A DNA stretch of 64,000 bases. Origin: Pseudofrankia inefficax (lineage in GTDB: Bacteria > Actinomycetota > Actinomycetes > Frankiales > Frankiaceae). Below, piece by piece: positions 41,617 through 50,930 of this stretch. The notes under the pieces are model-generated. The model was not told the origin of the DNA, made no database searches, and was given only the letters and a program-made list of their open reading frames with translations. A program made the position numbers and the translations under genes. Position 1 is the stretch's first letter, and each line of letters starts with the position of its first letter. Location: NCBI RefSeq assembly GCF_000166135.1, contig NC_014666.1, positions 7,068,001 to 7,132,000 of the forward strand, written 5' to 3'.

Positions 41617-42434
41617 CCTGTTGCGCCGGCGGCCTGGTCGCCGTCCAGGAACGCGAGCACCTCCGGGAGGGCCGCCGGGTCCTGGGCGAAGAAGGCGTGG
41701 CCGCCGTCATAGACGCGCAGCTCGGCGCCCGGGATGGCGGCGACGATCGCCTCGCTGTTGGAGACGGGCGCGATGCCGTCGTAGCGGCCGGCCGCGACCA
41801 GGGTGGGGCAGGTGATCCGGTCGAGCCGGTCGAAGACGTCGTGAAAGCGGCGGGCGTCCAGCTGCGCGGCCGCGCCCCGACGCTGCTCCTCGCTCAGCCC
41901 GGCCGTCATCCCGCCGCCGGCGAAGCCCTCGACCATCATCCGGTCGCCCGGATGCTCGGCGAGCCATTCGGGCGTGAACCGGCTGTCGAGCAGCTGGGTG
42001 GCCCGGGCGGCGCGTTCCGCCGGGTCGAGGCGCTCCAGCTCGTGCAGCGGGTAGGACGAACGGCTAACCCCGCCGGGCGACGTGCACAGCAGCGCGAGCC
42101 GCTCGACCCGCTTCGGCCAGGTCACCGCGTACTCCTGCGCGACCATCCCGCCGAAGCTGACGCCCATCACCCGACAGCTGTCCCAGCCGACATGGTCGAG
42201 CAGGCCGGCGATGTCGGCCGCGTAGTCAGCCATCGAGTAGGGGTCTGGCGGAATCTCCGTCTTCCCGAGGCCCCGCTGGTCATGGGCCAGCAGGTCGAAC
42301 TGGGCCGCCAGGATGTCCAACAGCGGGCCCAACCGTTCCAGGGTCGCCCCTGACCCGTTGACGAACAGCAGGCGCGGCCCCTCGCCATGTCGCTCGAAGT
42401 AGATCTCGATCCCGTTCACGGCCGCCGTCGGCAC
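41613..42434 (-). CDS. Alpha/beta fold hydrolase
   Basis: A 273-residue enzyme of the 3-oxoadipate enol-lactonase/haloperoxidase-like group. HDQRGLGKTEIP and MGVSFGGMVAQEYA give the oxyanion strand and the nucleophile elbow (GVSFGG, Ser); Asp in AAGRYDGIAP and His in YDGGHAFF complete the triad. The GTG at 42432-42434 has GGGAGG upstream, favoured over the longer frame. It converges with gabD2. The stop codon lies in a repeat half-copy. Confidence 0.92.
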   Translation of the reverse strand: MPTAAVNGIEIYFERHGEGPRLLFVNGSGATLERLGPLLDILAAQFDLLAHDQRGLGKTEIPPDPYSMADYAADIAGLLDHVGWDSCRVMGVSFGGMVAQEYAVTWPKRVERLALLCTSPGGVSRSSYPLHELERLDPAERAARATQLLDSRFTPEWLAEHPGDRMMVEGFAGGGMTAGLSEEQRRGAAAQLDARRFHDVFDRLDRITCPTLVAAGRYDGIAPVSNSEAIVAAIPGAELRVYDGGHAFFAQDPAALPEVLAFLDGDQAAGATG

Positions 42435-42535
42435 CAGTACCTCCCGGGTAGACCCCGATCGGGACGCTACCGACCGCCAAGGCCGGCGGCACGAGTTCCG
42501 CGCCATGATCTAGTCGGCGCCCCTGATCAGGTTGA

Positions 42536-45500
42536 TCAGGGGGCGAGTTCGTCCATGGACCGGTAGAGGCGCTCCTCCGAGACGGGGTACGGGGTGCGGA
42601 GGGTCTGCGCGAAGAGGCTGATCCGCAGTTCCTCGATCATCCAGCGGAGCCGGGTCAGGTCGGGGCCGGGCGCGGTCCCGGGCGGGAGAAGATCGGCCGC
42701 CAGCTCGTCGTAGGCGGTCCGAACCCGGGTGACCTTGGCGAGCTTCGGCTGTTCGGCGGTGGCATCGGCCGGGAGCCGGTCGAGCCGGCGCAGGGCGCCC
42801 GTCAGGTACCGGGCCAGATCGTCGAGGCGGTCGGCACCGGCGCCGGCGAGAAAACCGGGATAGATCAGCTCGGCGAGCTGGCGGCGCAGGTCCTCGATGC
42901 TCGCCGTGAGCGCGGGGCTCAGGTTCGCGGCGCCCTGGGCCCTTCCGTTCTGGGCCTTCGCGCTCTGAGCCTTACCGCCCTGCGCCTTGCCGCCCTGAGC
43001 GGCGGCGAACGCCGAGCCGAGCGACCGCAGGTCGGTCAGCTGCACCGGACGCGCCGACGCCCGACCGGCGGTCGGACGACCTGTCAGGGCGTCGATCCGG
43101 GTCTCGACGTCGTGCGCCAACGTCAGCACCCGTTCGGCGGCCCGGACGACGGCGAGGGAGCGCTCGGGCAGCTCGGCGCGCACCTCGTCGCGAAGGCGCT
43201 CGAAGCCGGCCTCGTCCCAGACCGGGCCGCCTGCCTCGGCGATCAGCGCGTCGGCCGCCGCCGCGATGGCGTCGTCGAGCAGCGCGCCGACGCTGTCATG
43301 CGGGTGGTGGCGCAGCGCCAGCTTGGTCGCGTTGGACAGCTGGGTGTTGATGTACCGGATCGGGGACGCGACGGAGGCGAGCAGCAGCGCGCGGGTGCCG
43401 AGCGGGTGGGCGCGGGCCGCGTCCGCCTCGGTCGCCAGCACCCGCAGCGCCACCCCGCCGGGCTCGGCCACCAGCGCCGGGAAGCCGCGGACCTGGTGGC
43501 GGCCCGCTCTGCGCTCGACGGTGCGCGGGATGGTGCCGAGGTCGCCCCAGCCGGTCAGGCCGGTGCGTTCCAGGTTGCCGCCGGCCGCCGACACCGCCGC
43601 GGTGAGCTTGGGCGCCAGTGTGCGCTTCAGCTCGTCGAGGTCCTTGCCCTCGGCAAGGGTCCGCCGCGCCGACTCGGCCGACTTCTGGCGACGATCTCCG
43701 CCGCCGTCCCGGCCAGCCTGTCCGTCGTCGTCGGCCTGTCCGCCGCCGGTCCGCCGGCCGCCGGTCCCGTCATAGACCCGGAAGGTGATCCGCAGGTGCG
43801 GCGGCAGCCGGTCGAGGTCCAGGTCGGCGCGGGACACGGTGGTGCCACCGCCGATCCGGTTGAGCTCGCGTTCGAGGACAGCCAGCAGCGGGCCGTCGGC
43901 GGGACCGACCCGCCCCAGCACCGCGCGGGCGTAGTTCGGAGCGGGCACGTAGCTGCGCCGCAGGGCCTTCGGCAGCGACCGGATCAGCTCGGTGACCAGG
44001 TCCTCGCGCAGTCCGGGCACCTGCCAGGTGAAGCCGTCCGGCTCGACCTGGTTGAGGATGGCGAGCGGAATGTGCGCGGTCACGCCGTCGGCCGCCGAGC
44101 CGGGCTCGAACTGGTAGGTCAGCGAGACCCGGTGCTCGCCGTCGCGGCCGGCCGGCCAGGAGTCCGGAAAATCGTCCGCCCGCACTCCCTTGGCGGTCTC
44201 CGAGACCAACATCGCCGGGTCGAACGTGAGCAGGCCGGGCGTGCGCGGACGAGTCTTCTTCCACCAGGCGTCGAAATGCCGCCCCGAGACGACGTCCACC
44301 GGAATCCGCGCGTCATAGAAATCGAAGATCGTCTGATCGTCCACGACGATGTCGCGGCGGCGGGCACGGTGCTCCAGATCCGCCGCGTCCGAAAGCAGCC
44401 GGCTGTTCTCGGCGAAGAACGCGTGCTTCGTCTCCCAGTCACCCTCGACGAGGGCGTGCCGGATGAACAGTTCCCGGCACAGCGCCGGGTCGATCCCGCT
44501 GTAGTTCACCGACCGGGCGGCGACGATCGGCACGCCGTACAGCGTCACCTTCTCGGTGGCGAGCACGGCAGCGGACCGGCGCGACCAGTGCGGCTCGCTG
44601 TAGGACCGGCGGATCAGATGCCCGGCCAGCGGCTCGACCCACTCCGGCTCGATCTTCGCCGCGACGCGGCCCCACAGCCGGGAGGTCTCGACCAGCTCGG
44701 CGGCGACGACCCAGCGCGGCGGCTTCTTGAACAACGCGGAGCCGGGAAACACCGCGAACCGGGCGCCGCGGGCCCCCGCGTAGTCACGCTTCTCCGGGTC
44801 GAACAGGCCGATGTGCGAGAGCAGCCCGGTGAGCAGCGCGGAGTGCACCTGCTGCGGGCTGGCCGGAGCCGAGTTGGTGGACAGGCCGAGAGACCGGGCC
44901 GCCTGGCGCAGCTGGCTGTGGACGTCCTGCCACTCCCGGACCCGCAGGTAATGCAGGTACTCGGCGCGGCACAGCCGGCGGAACTGGTTCGAGCTCAGTT
45001 CGGCGGCCTTTTCCCGCAGGTAGTTCCACAGGTTCAGGTAGCCGAGGAAGTCCGAGGTCGGCTCGGTGAACCGTGCGTGTTTCTCGGTCGCGGCCTGCTG
45101 GGCGTCCGCGGGCCGTTCCCGGACGTCGCCGACCGCGAGCGCCGCCGTGATGATCAGGACCTCGGCCAGCGCGCCCTGCTCGTCGGCGGCCAGGATCATC
45201 CGGGCGAGCCGCGGGTCGATCGGCAGCCGGGCAAGCCGCCGCCCGAGTGGCGTCAGGCGCGGCGTCCGGCCCTCGCCGGCTCTCTCCGCCGGGTCCACCG
45301 ACCCTGCCGAGCCGGCGGGTGCCGCCGGGCCGGCGGGCGCGGCCGGGGTGACGGGTGCGACCGGAGCCGAGGCCCGGCTGGGGCGGACCGCCTCGAAGGC
45401 GCCGAGCTCGTGCAGCAGGGCCAGGCCGTCGGTGACCTGGCGCGGGTCGGGCGGGTCGAGGAACGGGTAGTCGGCCACCTCGCCGAGCCCGAGCGACGCC

Positions 45501-47086
45501 ATCGAGAGGATCACCGACGCGAGGTTCGTGCGCAGGATCTCCGGATCGGTGTACTCGGGCCTGGCGTCGAAGTCGTCCTCGGCATAGAGCCGGACGCAGA
45601 TGCCGTCGGACGTCCGTCCGCATCGGCCGGCTCGCTGGTTCGCCGACGCCTGCGACACCGGCTCGATCGGCAACCGCTGGACCTTGAGGCGGTGGCTGTA
45701 CCGGGAGACCCGCGCGGTGCCCGCGTCGACCACGTACTTGATGCCAGGAACGGTCAGCGAGGTCTCGGCGACGTTCGTCGCGAGCACGATGCGGCGGCCC
45801 GGATGCGGCTGGAAGACCCGGTGCTGCTCGGCCGTGGACAGCCGCGCGTACAACGGGAGGATCTCGCGCGGCAGCAGCTCTTTGCTCGGCCTGCGCGCGA
45901 GGGCGTCCGCGGTGTCCCGGATTTCCCGCTCACCGGACAGGAACACCAGGACGTCGCCCAGCCCCTCGGCCGACAGCTCGTCGACGGCGTCGCAGATCGC
46001 GGTGATGACATCCCGGTCCGGGTCCGCCTCCGGGTCGTCGGGGTCGACCACCGGCCGGTAGCGGACCTCGACCGGGTAGGTACGCCCGGACACCTCGATG
46101 ATCGGTGCGTCGCCGAAATGCCGGGAGAACCGCTCTGTCTCGATCGTCGCCGACGTGATGACGACCTTCAGGTCCGGCCGGCGCGGCAGGATCCGGCGCA
46201 GGTAGCCGAGAATGAAGTCGATGTTGAGGCTGCGCTCGTGCGCCTCGTCGATGATCAGAGTGTCGTACTGCCGCAACAACCGGTCGGTACCAAGCTCGGC
46301 GAGCAGGATGCCGTCCGTCATCAGCTTGACCAGGGTGTCGTCGCCGACCTGGTCGGTGAACCGCACCTGGTAGCCGATGATCCCGCCCAGGCTCCCGGCG
46401 CCGGTCTCCTCGGCGATGCGGTCGGCGACCGTCCGGGCGGCCAGCCGGCGGGGTTGTGTGTGCCCGATCAGGCCGGTGACGCCGCGGCCGAGCTCCAGGC
46501 AGATCTTCGGGATCTGGGTCGTCTTTCCCGATCCGGTCTCGCCAGCGACGATGACGACCTGGTTATCCCGGATAGCCGCGAGGATCTCGTCTTTGCGCTG
46601 GCTGACGGGCAGTTCGGCCGGGTACTTCAGCGCTGGCACCGCGTCCCGGCGTAGCGCGACCCTGATCTCGGCTGTCTCGACCTCATCGGTGATCGCGGGG
46701 ATCGTGCGCGCCCGCGACTCGGCGTCCGGATCGTGGCGGACCGCGTCGAGCCGGCGCGCCAGCCGATGCCCATCGCGCAGCATGAGCGCCGGCAGCCGGG
46801 CCGACAGGCCAGCGAGCTCCGTGCGTTCGGCGGCGCCCAACTCGACGGGCCGCCCACCATCCCGCTCCCGCCGGGCCGCTGGCCCGCGGCCCGCCCCGGT
46901 CTCGCCGCCGGAGTGCCCAGGCCGGCGCTTCCGGTCCGGCCGCCCGGAGCGCTCGGACGGCTTGAGGCCGCTGGCAGCCGGCCGATTCGGGGCGTCCATC
47001 GGGTCAACCGCGTCGGCGGACGCGGCCGACTCGCCGGAGCCGACGGCCGGCGAAGCGGCCGGCTGCACGGCTGGCGACGATGTCAC
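42536..47086 (-). CDS. hrpA: ATP-dependent RNA helicase HrpA
   Basis: A 1516-residue DEAH-box helicase, longer than the usual 1300. Motif I GETGSGKTTQIPK, motif II DEAH, motif III SAT and motif VI QRAGRCGR are all present, followed by HA2/OB-fold and a C-terminal DUF3418 domain. Two inserts are unusual: an Ala-Pro-Gly segment in the HA2 area and a KAQ repeat (QGGKAQGGKAQSAKAQ) near residue 1370. The GTG at 47084-47086 is preceded by GGAGAG. HrpA-type proteins unwind RNA and rescue collided ribosomes in E. coli; an equivalent role in actinobacteria is inferred. Monocistronic. Confidence 0.96.
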   Translation of the reverse strand: MTSSPAVQPAASPAVGSGESAASADAVDPMDAPNRPAASGLKPSERSGRPDRKRRPGHSGGETGAGRGPAARRERDGGRPVELGAAERTELAGLSARLPALMLRDGHRLARRLDAVRHDPDAESRARTIPAITDEVETAEIRVALRRDAVPALKYPAELPVSQRKDEILAAIRDNQVVIVAGETGSGKTTQIPKICLELGRGVTGLIGHTQPRRLAARTVADRIAEETGAGSLGGIIGYQVRFTDQVGDDTLVKLMTDGILLAELGTDRLLRQYDTLIIDEAHERSLNIDFILGYLRRILPRRPDLKVVITSATIETERFSRHFGDAPIIEVSGRTYPVEVRYRPVVDPDDPEADPDRDVITAICDAVDELSAEGLGDVLVFLSGEREIRDTADALARRPSKELLPREILPLYARLSTAEQHRVFQPHPGRRIVLATNVAETSLTVPGIKYVVDAGTARVSRYSHRLKVQRLPIEPVSQASANQRAGRCGRTSDGICVRLYAEDDFDARPEYTDPEILRTNLASVILSMASLGLGEVADYPFLDPPDPRQVTDGLALLHELGAFEAVRPSRASAPVAPVTPAAPAGPAAPAGSAGSVDPAERAGEGRTPRLTPLGRRLARLPIDPRLARMILAADEQGALAEVLIITAALAVGDVRERPADAQQAATEKHARFTEPTSDFLGYLNLWNYLREKAAELSSNQFRRLCRAEYLHYLRVREWQDVHSQLRQAARSLGLSTNSAPASPQQVHSALLTGLLSHIGLFDPEKRDYAGARGARFAVFPGSALFKKPPRWVVAAELVETSRLWGRVAAKIEPEWVEPLAGHLIRRSYSEPHWSRRSAAVLATEKVTLYGVPIVAARSVNYSGIDPALCRELFIRHALVEGDWETKHAFFAENSRLLSDAADLEHRARRRDIVVDDQTIFDFYDARIPVDVVSGRHFDAWWKKTRPRTPGLLTFDPAMLVSETAKGVRADDFPDSWPAGRDGEHRVSLTYQFEPGSAADGVTAHIPLAILNQVEPDGFTWQVPGLREDLVTELIRSLPKALRRSYVPAPNYARAVLGRVGPADGPLLAVLERELNRIGGGTTVSRADLDLDRLPPHLRITFRVYDGTGGRRTGGGQADDDGQAGRDGGGDRRQKSAESARRTLAEGKDLDELKRTLAPKLTAAVSAAGGNLERTGLTGWGDLGTIPRTVERRAGRHQVRGFPALVAEPGGVALRVLATEADAARAHPLGTRALLLASVASPIRYINTQLSNATKLALRHHPHDSVGALLDDAIAAAADALIAEAGGPVWDEAGFERLRDEVRAELPERSLAVVRAAERVLTLAHDVETRIDALTGRPTAGRASARPVQLTDLRSLGSAFAAAQGGKAQGGKAQSAKAQNGRAQGAANLSPALTASIEDLRRQLAELIYPGFLAGAGADRLDDLARYLTGALRRLDRLPADATAEQPKLAKVTRVRTAYDELAADLLPPGTAPGPDLTRLRWMIEELRISLFAQTLRTPYPVSEERLYRSMDELAP
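42928..43006 (-). repeat. KAQ-coding repeat within hrpA
   Basis: Degenerate 15 bp units (GCCTTGCCGCCCTGC-like on the plus strand) encode GGKAQ/SAKAQ/NGRAQ repeats in the C-terminal DUF3418 region. Confidence 0.7.
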
Positions 47087-47495
47087 GGCGACGAGACTCT
47101 CCGATTCGAGGGCGAGGCGGTCCGGGGTCGGGTCTCTCCGCCTACAGACGGTCTCACACACCAACCGGTCCACGGCCGACACCGACCGCGGCCTGGGCAC
47201 CGAATTCCCTAGAGCGCAGCGAACGGCCTCTGCCGGGTATTCCCGTGCTGGCGAGCGTCGCGCCCCGGCCGAAAGGCGTCAAGGCAATATCTGGTCCCGG
47301 CGGAACCCGCGTCAGCACGGGCGTCGGGAGGCCACTGCCGTCTCCGGCGCGGTCGGCCCTTGGTGTGCACCAGGCCGCTCCCCTGGTCCTCAGACAACAC
47401 CCGCGAGCCACCGCGAGGTGGGACGACGAGACCAGGTCCCACCACCCAGGCTCGCGGGGCTCGAGAGCCCCGCGAGCCCTGGGTCGAGAAGACGA
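47087..47495. other. Intergenic region hrpA / ndh
   Basis: 409 bp; the ndh terminator occupies the distal part. The hrpA promoter is expected between about 47090 and 47300 but no clear boxes are visible. No gene. Confidence 0.5.
47445..47483 (-). terminator. Terminator of ndh
   Basis: GGCTCGCGGGGCTC and GAGCCCCGCGAGCC (14 bp, perfect, 2 bp apart) with flanking CCCA/TGGG; 13 bp past the ndh stop. Confidence 0.75.
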
Positions 47496-48980
47496 TCAGA
47501 CTGCGCTGGAGGCCGCTGGTTCAGGCTCCTTGGCGTCCGCGGGCTCCGACGGCCCGGGAACGAGGGCGCTGACGTTCCCGCGCCAGGACGGACGTCCATC
47601 GGGGCTCGGCGGCAACGTCGGCGCGAAATCCTCACCGAGGCGGCTGATCGCCGTCCGGGCGAAGATCTGCTGGTGGGTGACCGTCCGCTCCGAACGGCCC
47701 CGCCCGACGAAGCTGACCGCCCAGTGCAGCAGCGTCGTGACCCGGTGCTTGAACCCGATGATGTAGACGAGGTGCACGGCGAGCCACATCAGCCAGGCGA
47801 CGAAGCCGGTCAGCTTCAGCCGGCCGATGCTGGCGACCGCGCTGAACCGCGAGATCGTCGCCATGCTGCCCTTGTCGTGGTACTTGAACTTCTTTCCGGT
47901 CTGCCGGCCGTTGATCCGGGCCCGGATGTCGCGCGCGGCGTGCCGACCACCCTGAATGGCCACCTGGGCGACCCCGGGCAGCCTGTTCAGCGAGATCATG
48001 TCGCCGACGACGTACACCTCGGGGTAGCCGGGCAGCGTCAGGTCCGGCTCGACCTCGACCCGGCCGGCCCGGTCGAGCTTGGCGCCCGACTGGTCGGCCA
48101 GCTGCCTGCCGAGCGGGTTGGCCTGCACACCGGCGGCCCATACCTTGCAGACCGACTCGATCCGCCGCTTGCCGCCGCCCGCGTCCTTGACCTCGATGCC
48201 GGTCGCGTCGACGTCGGTGACCATCGCGCCGAGCTGTACGTCGACGCCCAGCTTCTCCAGCCGCTTCACGGCGTAGTCACCGAGCTTGTCGCCGAACGCG
48301 GGGAGCACGGCGGGCGCGGCGTCCAACAGGACAATGCGCGCCTTATGGGGATCAATGTTCCGGAAATCCCGGCGCAGCGTCCGGTGGGCGAGCTCGGCGA
48401 TCTGGCCGGCCATCTCCACACCGGTGGGGCCCGCACCGACGACGACGAAGGTGAGCAGCCGCTCGATATCGGCCGGGTCGGTCGACGCCTCGGCCAGCTC
48501 GAACATCCCGAGAATCCGGCCGCGCAGCTCGAGAGCGTCGTCGATGCTCTTCATGCCTGGCGCATGCTCAGCAAACTGATCGTTGCCGAAATAGGACTGT
48601 CCGGCGCCGGCGGCCACGATCAGGCTGTCGTAGTGGTGCACCGTCGTGCGGCCGATCAGCTCGGACGTGACGGTCCGCTCGGCCAGGTCGATGTTGGTGA
48701 CCTCGCCGAGCACGACCCGGGCATTGCGCTGACGACGCAGCACCTCGCGGGTCGGCGGAGCGATCTCGCCCTCTGACAGGATGCCCGTCGCCACCTGGTA
48801 AAGCAGCGGCTGGAACAGATGGTGGGAGGTCTTCGCGACCAGGGTGACGTCGGCCCAGGCACTTCGCAGTGCCTGCGCGGCGAACAGCCCACCGAACCCG
48901 GAGCCGATGACCAGGACGCGGTGCCGGTAGACGCCGCCCTCCGCCGGGCTGTCAGTGGTGGCGAAAGTGTTCGCGGTCAC
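47496..48980 (-). CDS. ndh: Type II NADH dehydrogenase (NDH-2)
   Basis: A 494-residue FAD enzyme that oxidises NADH and reduces quinone without proton pumping. VLVIGSGFGGLFAA binds FAD; FVVVGAGPTGVEMAGQIAEL binds NADH; the quinone-side segment AQVAIQGGRHAARDI is the conserved AQxAxQ motif. A C-terminal hydrophobic pair (FVAWLMWLAVHLVYIIGF) anchors it to the membrane. The GTG at 48978-48980 follows AGAGG; the upstream extension is not conserved-looking. It stands alone. Confidence 0.95.
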   Translation of the reverse strand: MTANTFATTDSPAEGGVYRHRVLVIGSGFGGLFAAQALRSAWADVTLVAKTSHHLFQPLLYQVATGILSEGEIAPPTREVLRRQRNARVVLGEVTNIDLAERTVTSELIGRTTVHHYDSLIVAAGAGQSYFGNDQFAEHAPGMKSIDDALELRGRILGMFELAEASTDPADIERLLTFVVVGAGPTGVEMAGQIAELAHRTLRRDFRNIDPHKARIVLLDAAPAVLPAFGDKLGDYAVKRLEKLGVDVQLGAMVTDVDATGIEVKDAGGGKRRIESVCKVWAAGVQANPLGRQLADQSGAKLDRAGRVEVEPDLTLPGYPEVYVVGDMISLNRLPGVAQVAIQGGRHAARDIRARINGRQTGKKFKYHDKGSMATISRFSAVASIGRLKLTGFVAWLMWLAVHLVYIIGFKHRVTTLLHWAVSFVGRGRSERTVTHQQIFARTAISRLGEDFAPTLPPSPDGRPSWRGNVSALVPGPSEPADAKEPEPAASSAV

Positions 48981-49380
48981 AATTCCTCTCCACATATGTA
49001 CCAAGGCTTCCAGCGGCCCCGCCGGGACAGGTGCGCTCCGCCGTCTGCCAGAGTGTGCGCTCGTTTCCGCGTCGTTCTCCTCGACCATCCCACAGGAACG
49101 GCCGGCTGTGGTGGGAGCACCGACGTGAGTTTCGACCCGTGCACCGCTCGCATACGCTCGGTGGCGCTGTCACCGAAATCACACGCCGCCGCAATGTAGG
49201 CAACGTCACGCGACTCGGCCACCCGAAGCGCCGGTGATAGGGCCGGCCGGCAAGGCGTCCTATCGTCGCTCTGGAAATCGGTTGCATTACGCCCTCTTTA
49301 AGTAGGCGCCGTTCGCGCGCATTCCCAGCGGGCCACGGCCCGGCGGAGCGCCCGGCCCGAACATGGGAGCCTTGGTCCAG
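48981..49380. other. Intergenic region ndh / mtnC
   Basis: 400 bp, no gene seen. Slight AT enrichment at 49270-49305 (GTTGCATTACGCCCTCTTTA). No palindromic operator of a known redox regulator could be recognised. Confidence 0.45.
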
Positions 49381-50145
49381 TCAGGCCGCGGTTAGTGCCA
49401 GGTCCGCGAAGGACGAGACCCGCGGGTAGCCGGCGAGCGCCGCGGCATAGGGCTCGCCGGGCCGGGCGACCCCGACCACCCGCCAGCCGGCGGCGCGCGC
49501 GGCATCGAGCTCGGCCGGCCGGTCCGTCAGGAACAGCAGCCGGCCGGGCTGGGCATTCAACACGGCGGCGATCCGCGCGTACGAGCGCTCCGCTGTCTTC
49601 GGCCCCGCGTTGTCCAGGTCGAAATGCGCGGTCAGCAACGGGCCCAGATCATCGGGCCGCTCCGGACTCGGCCGGCCGGCCGAGTCGAGGGCGGCGGCGC
49701 GGCCGAACCAGGCCCGCTGGGCGACGGCCGAGCCGGACGAGTAGACGGCCAGCCGGATGCCGGCAGCGTGCCAGCGGCGCAGCGCGGGCGCGACGTCGCC
49801 GAACAGCACGCCGGTCAGCTCGCCGGCGGCGAAGCCGGCCGCCCAGATCTGGCCCTGGAGCGTTTTCAGCGGAGCGGCCTTCACGTCACGCGCGAGCCAG
49901 TCGTCGAGTGCGGCGGTGACGCGGGCGAGATCCGCGGCCGGCTCACCGAGCAGCTCACGTACCTGGGCGACGGCCCGGCAGGTCCGCGGGTCGTCCGGGT
50001 GGCCGGCCAGCCAGCCGGCCAGCCGGGCCCGGGCATACGGGTACAGCGTCCCGACCACCGCCGCGGTCGGGCTGGTCGTTCCCTCGATGTCGACGACCAC
50101 CGCCGTGACGCCGTCGGCACGCTCAGGACCGGCCGGGGCCGTCAC
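49381..50145 (-). CDS. mtnC: Acireductone synthase (enolase-phosphatase E1)
   Basis: A 254-residue HAD-superfamily enzyme converting 2,3-diketo-5-methylthiopentyl-1-phosphate into acireductone. The nucleophile motif VVDIEGTTSP (residues 17-26), AVYSSGSAVAQ and HFDLDNAGPKTAERSY are the E1 signatures. The GTG overlaps the TGA of mtnD (GTGA), so the enzymes of consecutive steps are translationally coupled. Confidence 0.95.
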   Translation of the reverse strand: MTAPAGPERADGVTAVVVDIEGTTSPTAAVVGTLYPYARARLAGWLAGHPDDPRTCRAVAQVRELLGEPAADLARVTAALDDWLARDVKAAPLKTLQGQIWAAGFAAGELTGVLFGDVAPALRRWHAAGIRLAVYSSGSAVAQRAWFGRAAALDSAGRPSPERPDDLGPLLTAHFDLDNAGPKTAERSYARIAAVLNAQPGRLLFLTDRPAELDAARAAGWRVVGVARPGEPYAAALAGYPRVSSFADLALTAA

Positions 50146-50753
50146 GCCCCCGCCGTGACCGCGTCCGCCTGGGCCGCGAGCGCGTCGAAGTCGGGGAATT
50201 GGGTGGCGAGGTCGCTGCCGGTGAAGTCGCCGACCCAGCCCTCGGGGTCACGGAAGAACCGGACCGCGGTGAAGGAGGGCTCCGTGCCCATGTCGAACCA
50301 GTGGGTGGTGCCGGCGGGGACGAAGAGCAGGTCGCCGGCCTCGCACAGCACGGCGTGCACCTCCTCGCCGCGGGCCTCGTCCCGGGTGTGCAGGTAGAAG
50401 ACGCCCCGCCCGGCGGCAAAGAACCGGACCTCGTCGTCGGCATGGGTGTGCTCGGCCAGGAACTTCGCCCGGGCGGCCGCCGCCGTCGCCGCGAAGGCCG
50501 GCTGCCCGGTCGGGTGCAGCGCGGCGACGTCGACCTCGACGAAGCCCTCCGCGGACACCAGTCCCTCGATCAGGTCGCGGTACGCGGCCAGCACGTCCTC
50601 GGCCGGCGCGTCGGGCGCGAGCCCGGGCGCCAGCGGCCAGCGCTCCAGCCGAAAGCCGAGCGCGCGCAGCACCGACTCGATCTCGGGCCGGTCGACGGTC
50701 GAGCCCGTGGTCGTCGTCGGGTCGCTCGCCGACCAGGTCGTCAGGGCGGTCAT
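50142..50753 (-). CDS. mtnD: Acireductone dioxygenase
   Basis: A 203-residue cupin. EHTHADDEVRFF gives the metal-binding His-x-His and Glu, with the fourth ligand His in GTTHWFDMG. With Fe2+ it makes the methionine precursor KMTB; with Ni2+ the off-pathway product. The ATG at 50753 has GAGGAGG just upstream. First gene of the mtnD-mtnC pair, divergent from mtnA with 177 bp in between. Confidence 0.95.
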   Translation of the reverse strand: MTALTTWSASDPTTTTGSTVDRPEIESVLRALGFRLERWPLAPGLAPDAPAEDVLAAYRDLIEGLVSAEGFVEVDVAALHPTGQPAFAATAAAARAKFLAEHTHADDEVRFFAAGRGVFYLHTRDEARGEEVHAVLCEAGDLLFVPAGTTHWFDMGTEPSFTAVRFFRDPEGWVGDFTGSDLATQFPDFDALAAQADAVTAGA

Positions 50754-50930
50754 CGTGCCTCCTCGGTCCGCGGCACCGGCCGGCCGTTCGGGCCGGCCCA
50801 CCGCACCGATCGTCCGGCCCGCGCGAAACGGTCGTCAAGGCACCCCCAAACGGCGCACCCACGCTACCCACGAGGAGGGCGCGGACCGCGCACCTTGACC
50901 CGTCCAGGGCCCGGTCCGCATAGTGCCGCC

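Noticed and set aside
43112-46654. Very long plus-strand open frame antisense to hrpA (and similar ones at 12944-15058, 19124-20908, 29149-30726, 57368-58720)
   Set aside because: High GC leaves few stop codons on the complementary strand. The translations are Arg/Gly/Val-rich without known motifs, whereas the opposite-strand genes have complete catalytic signatures.
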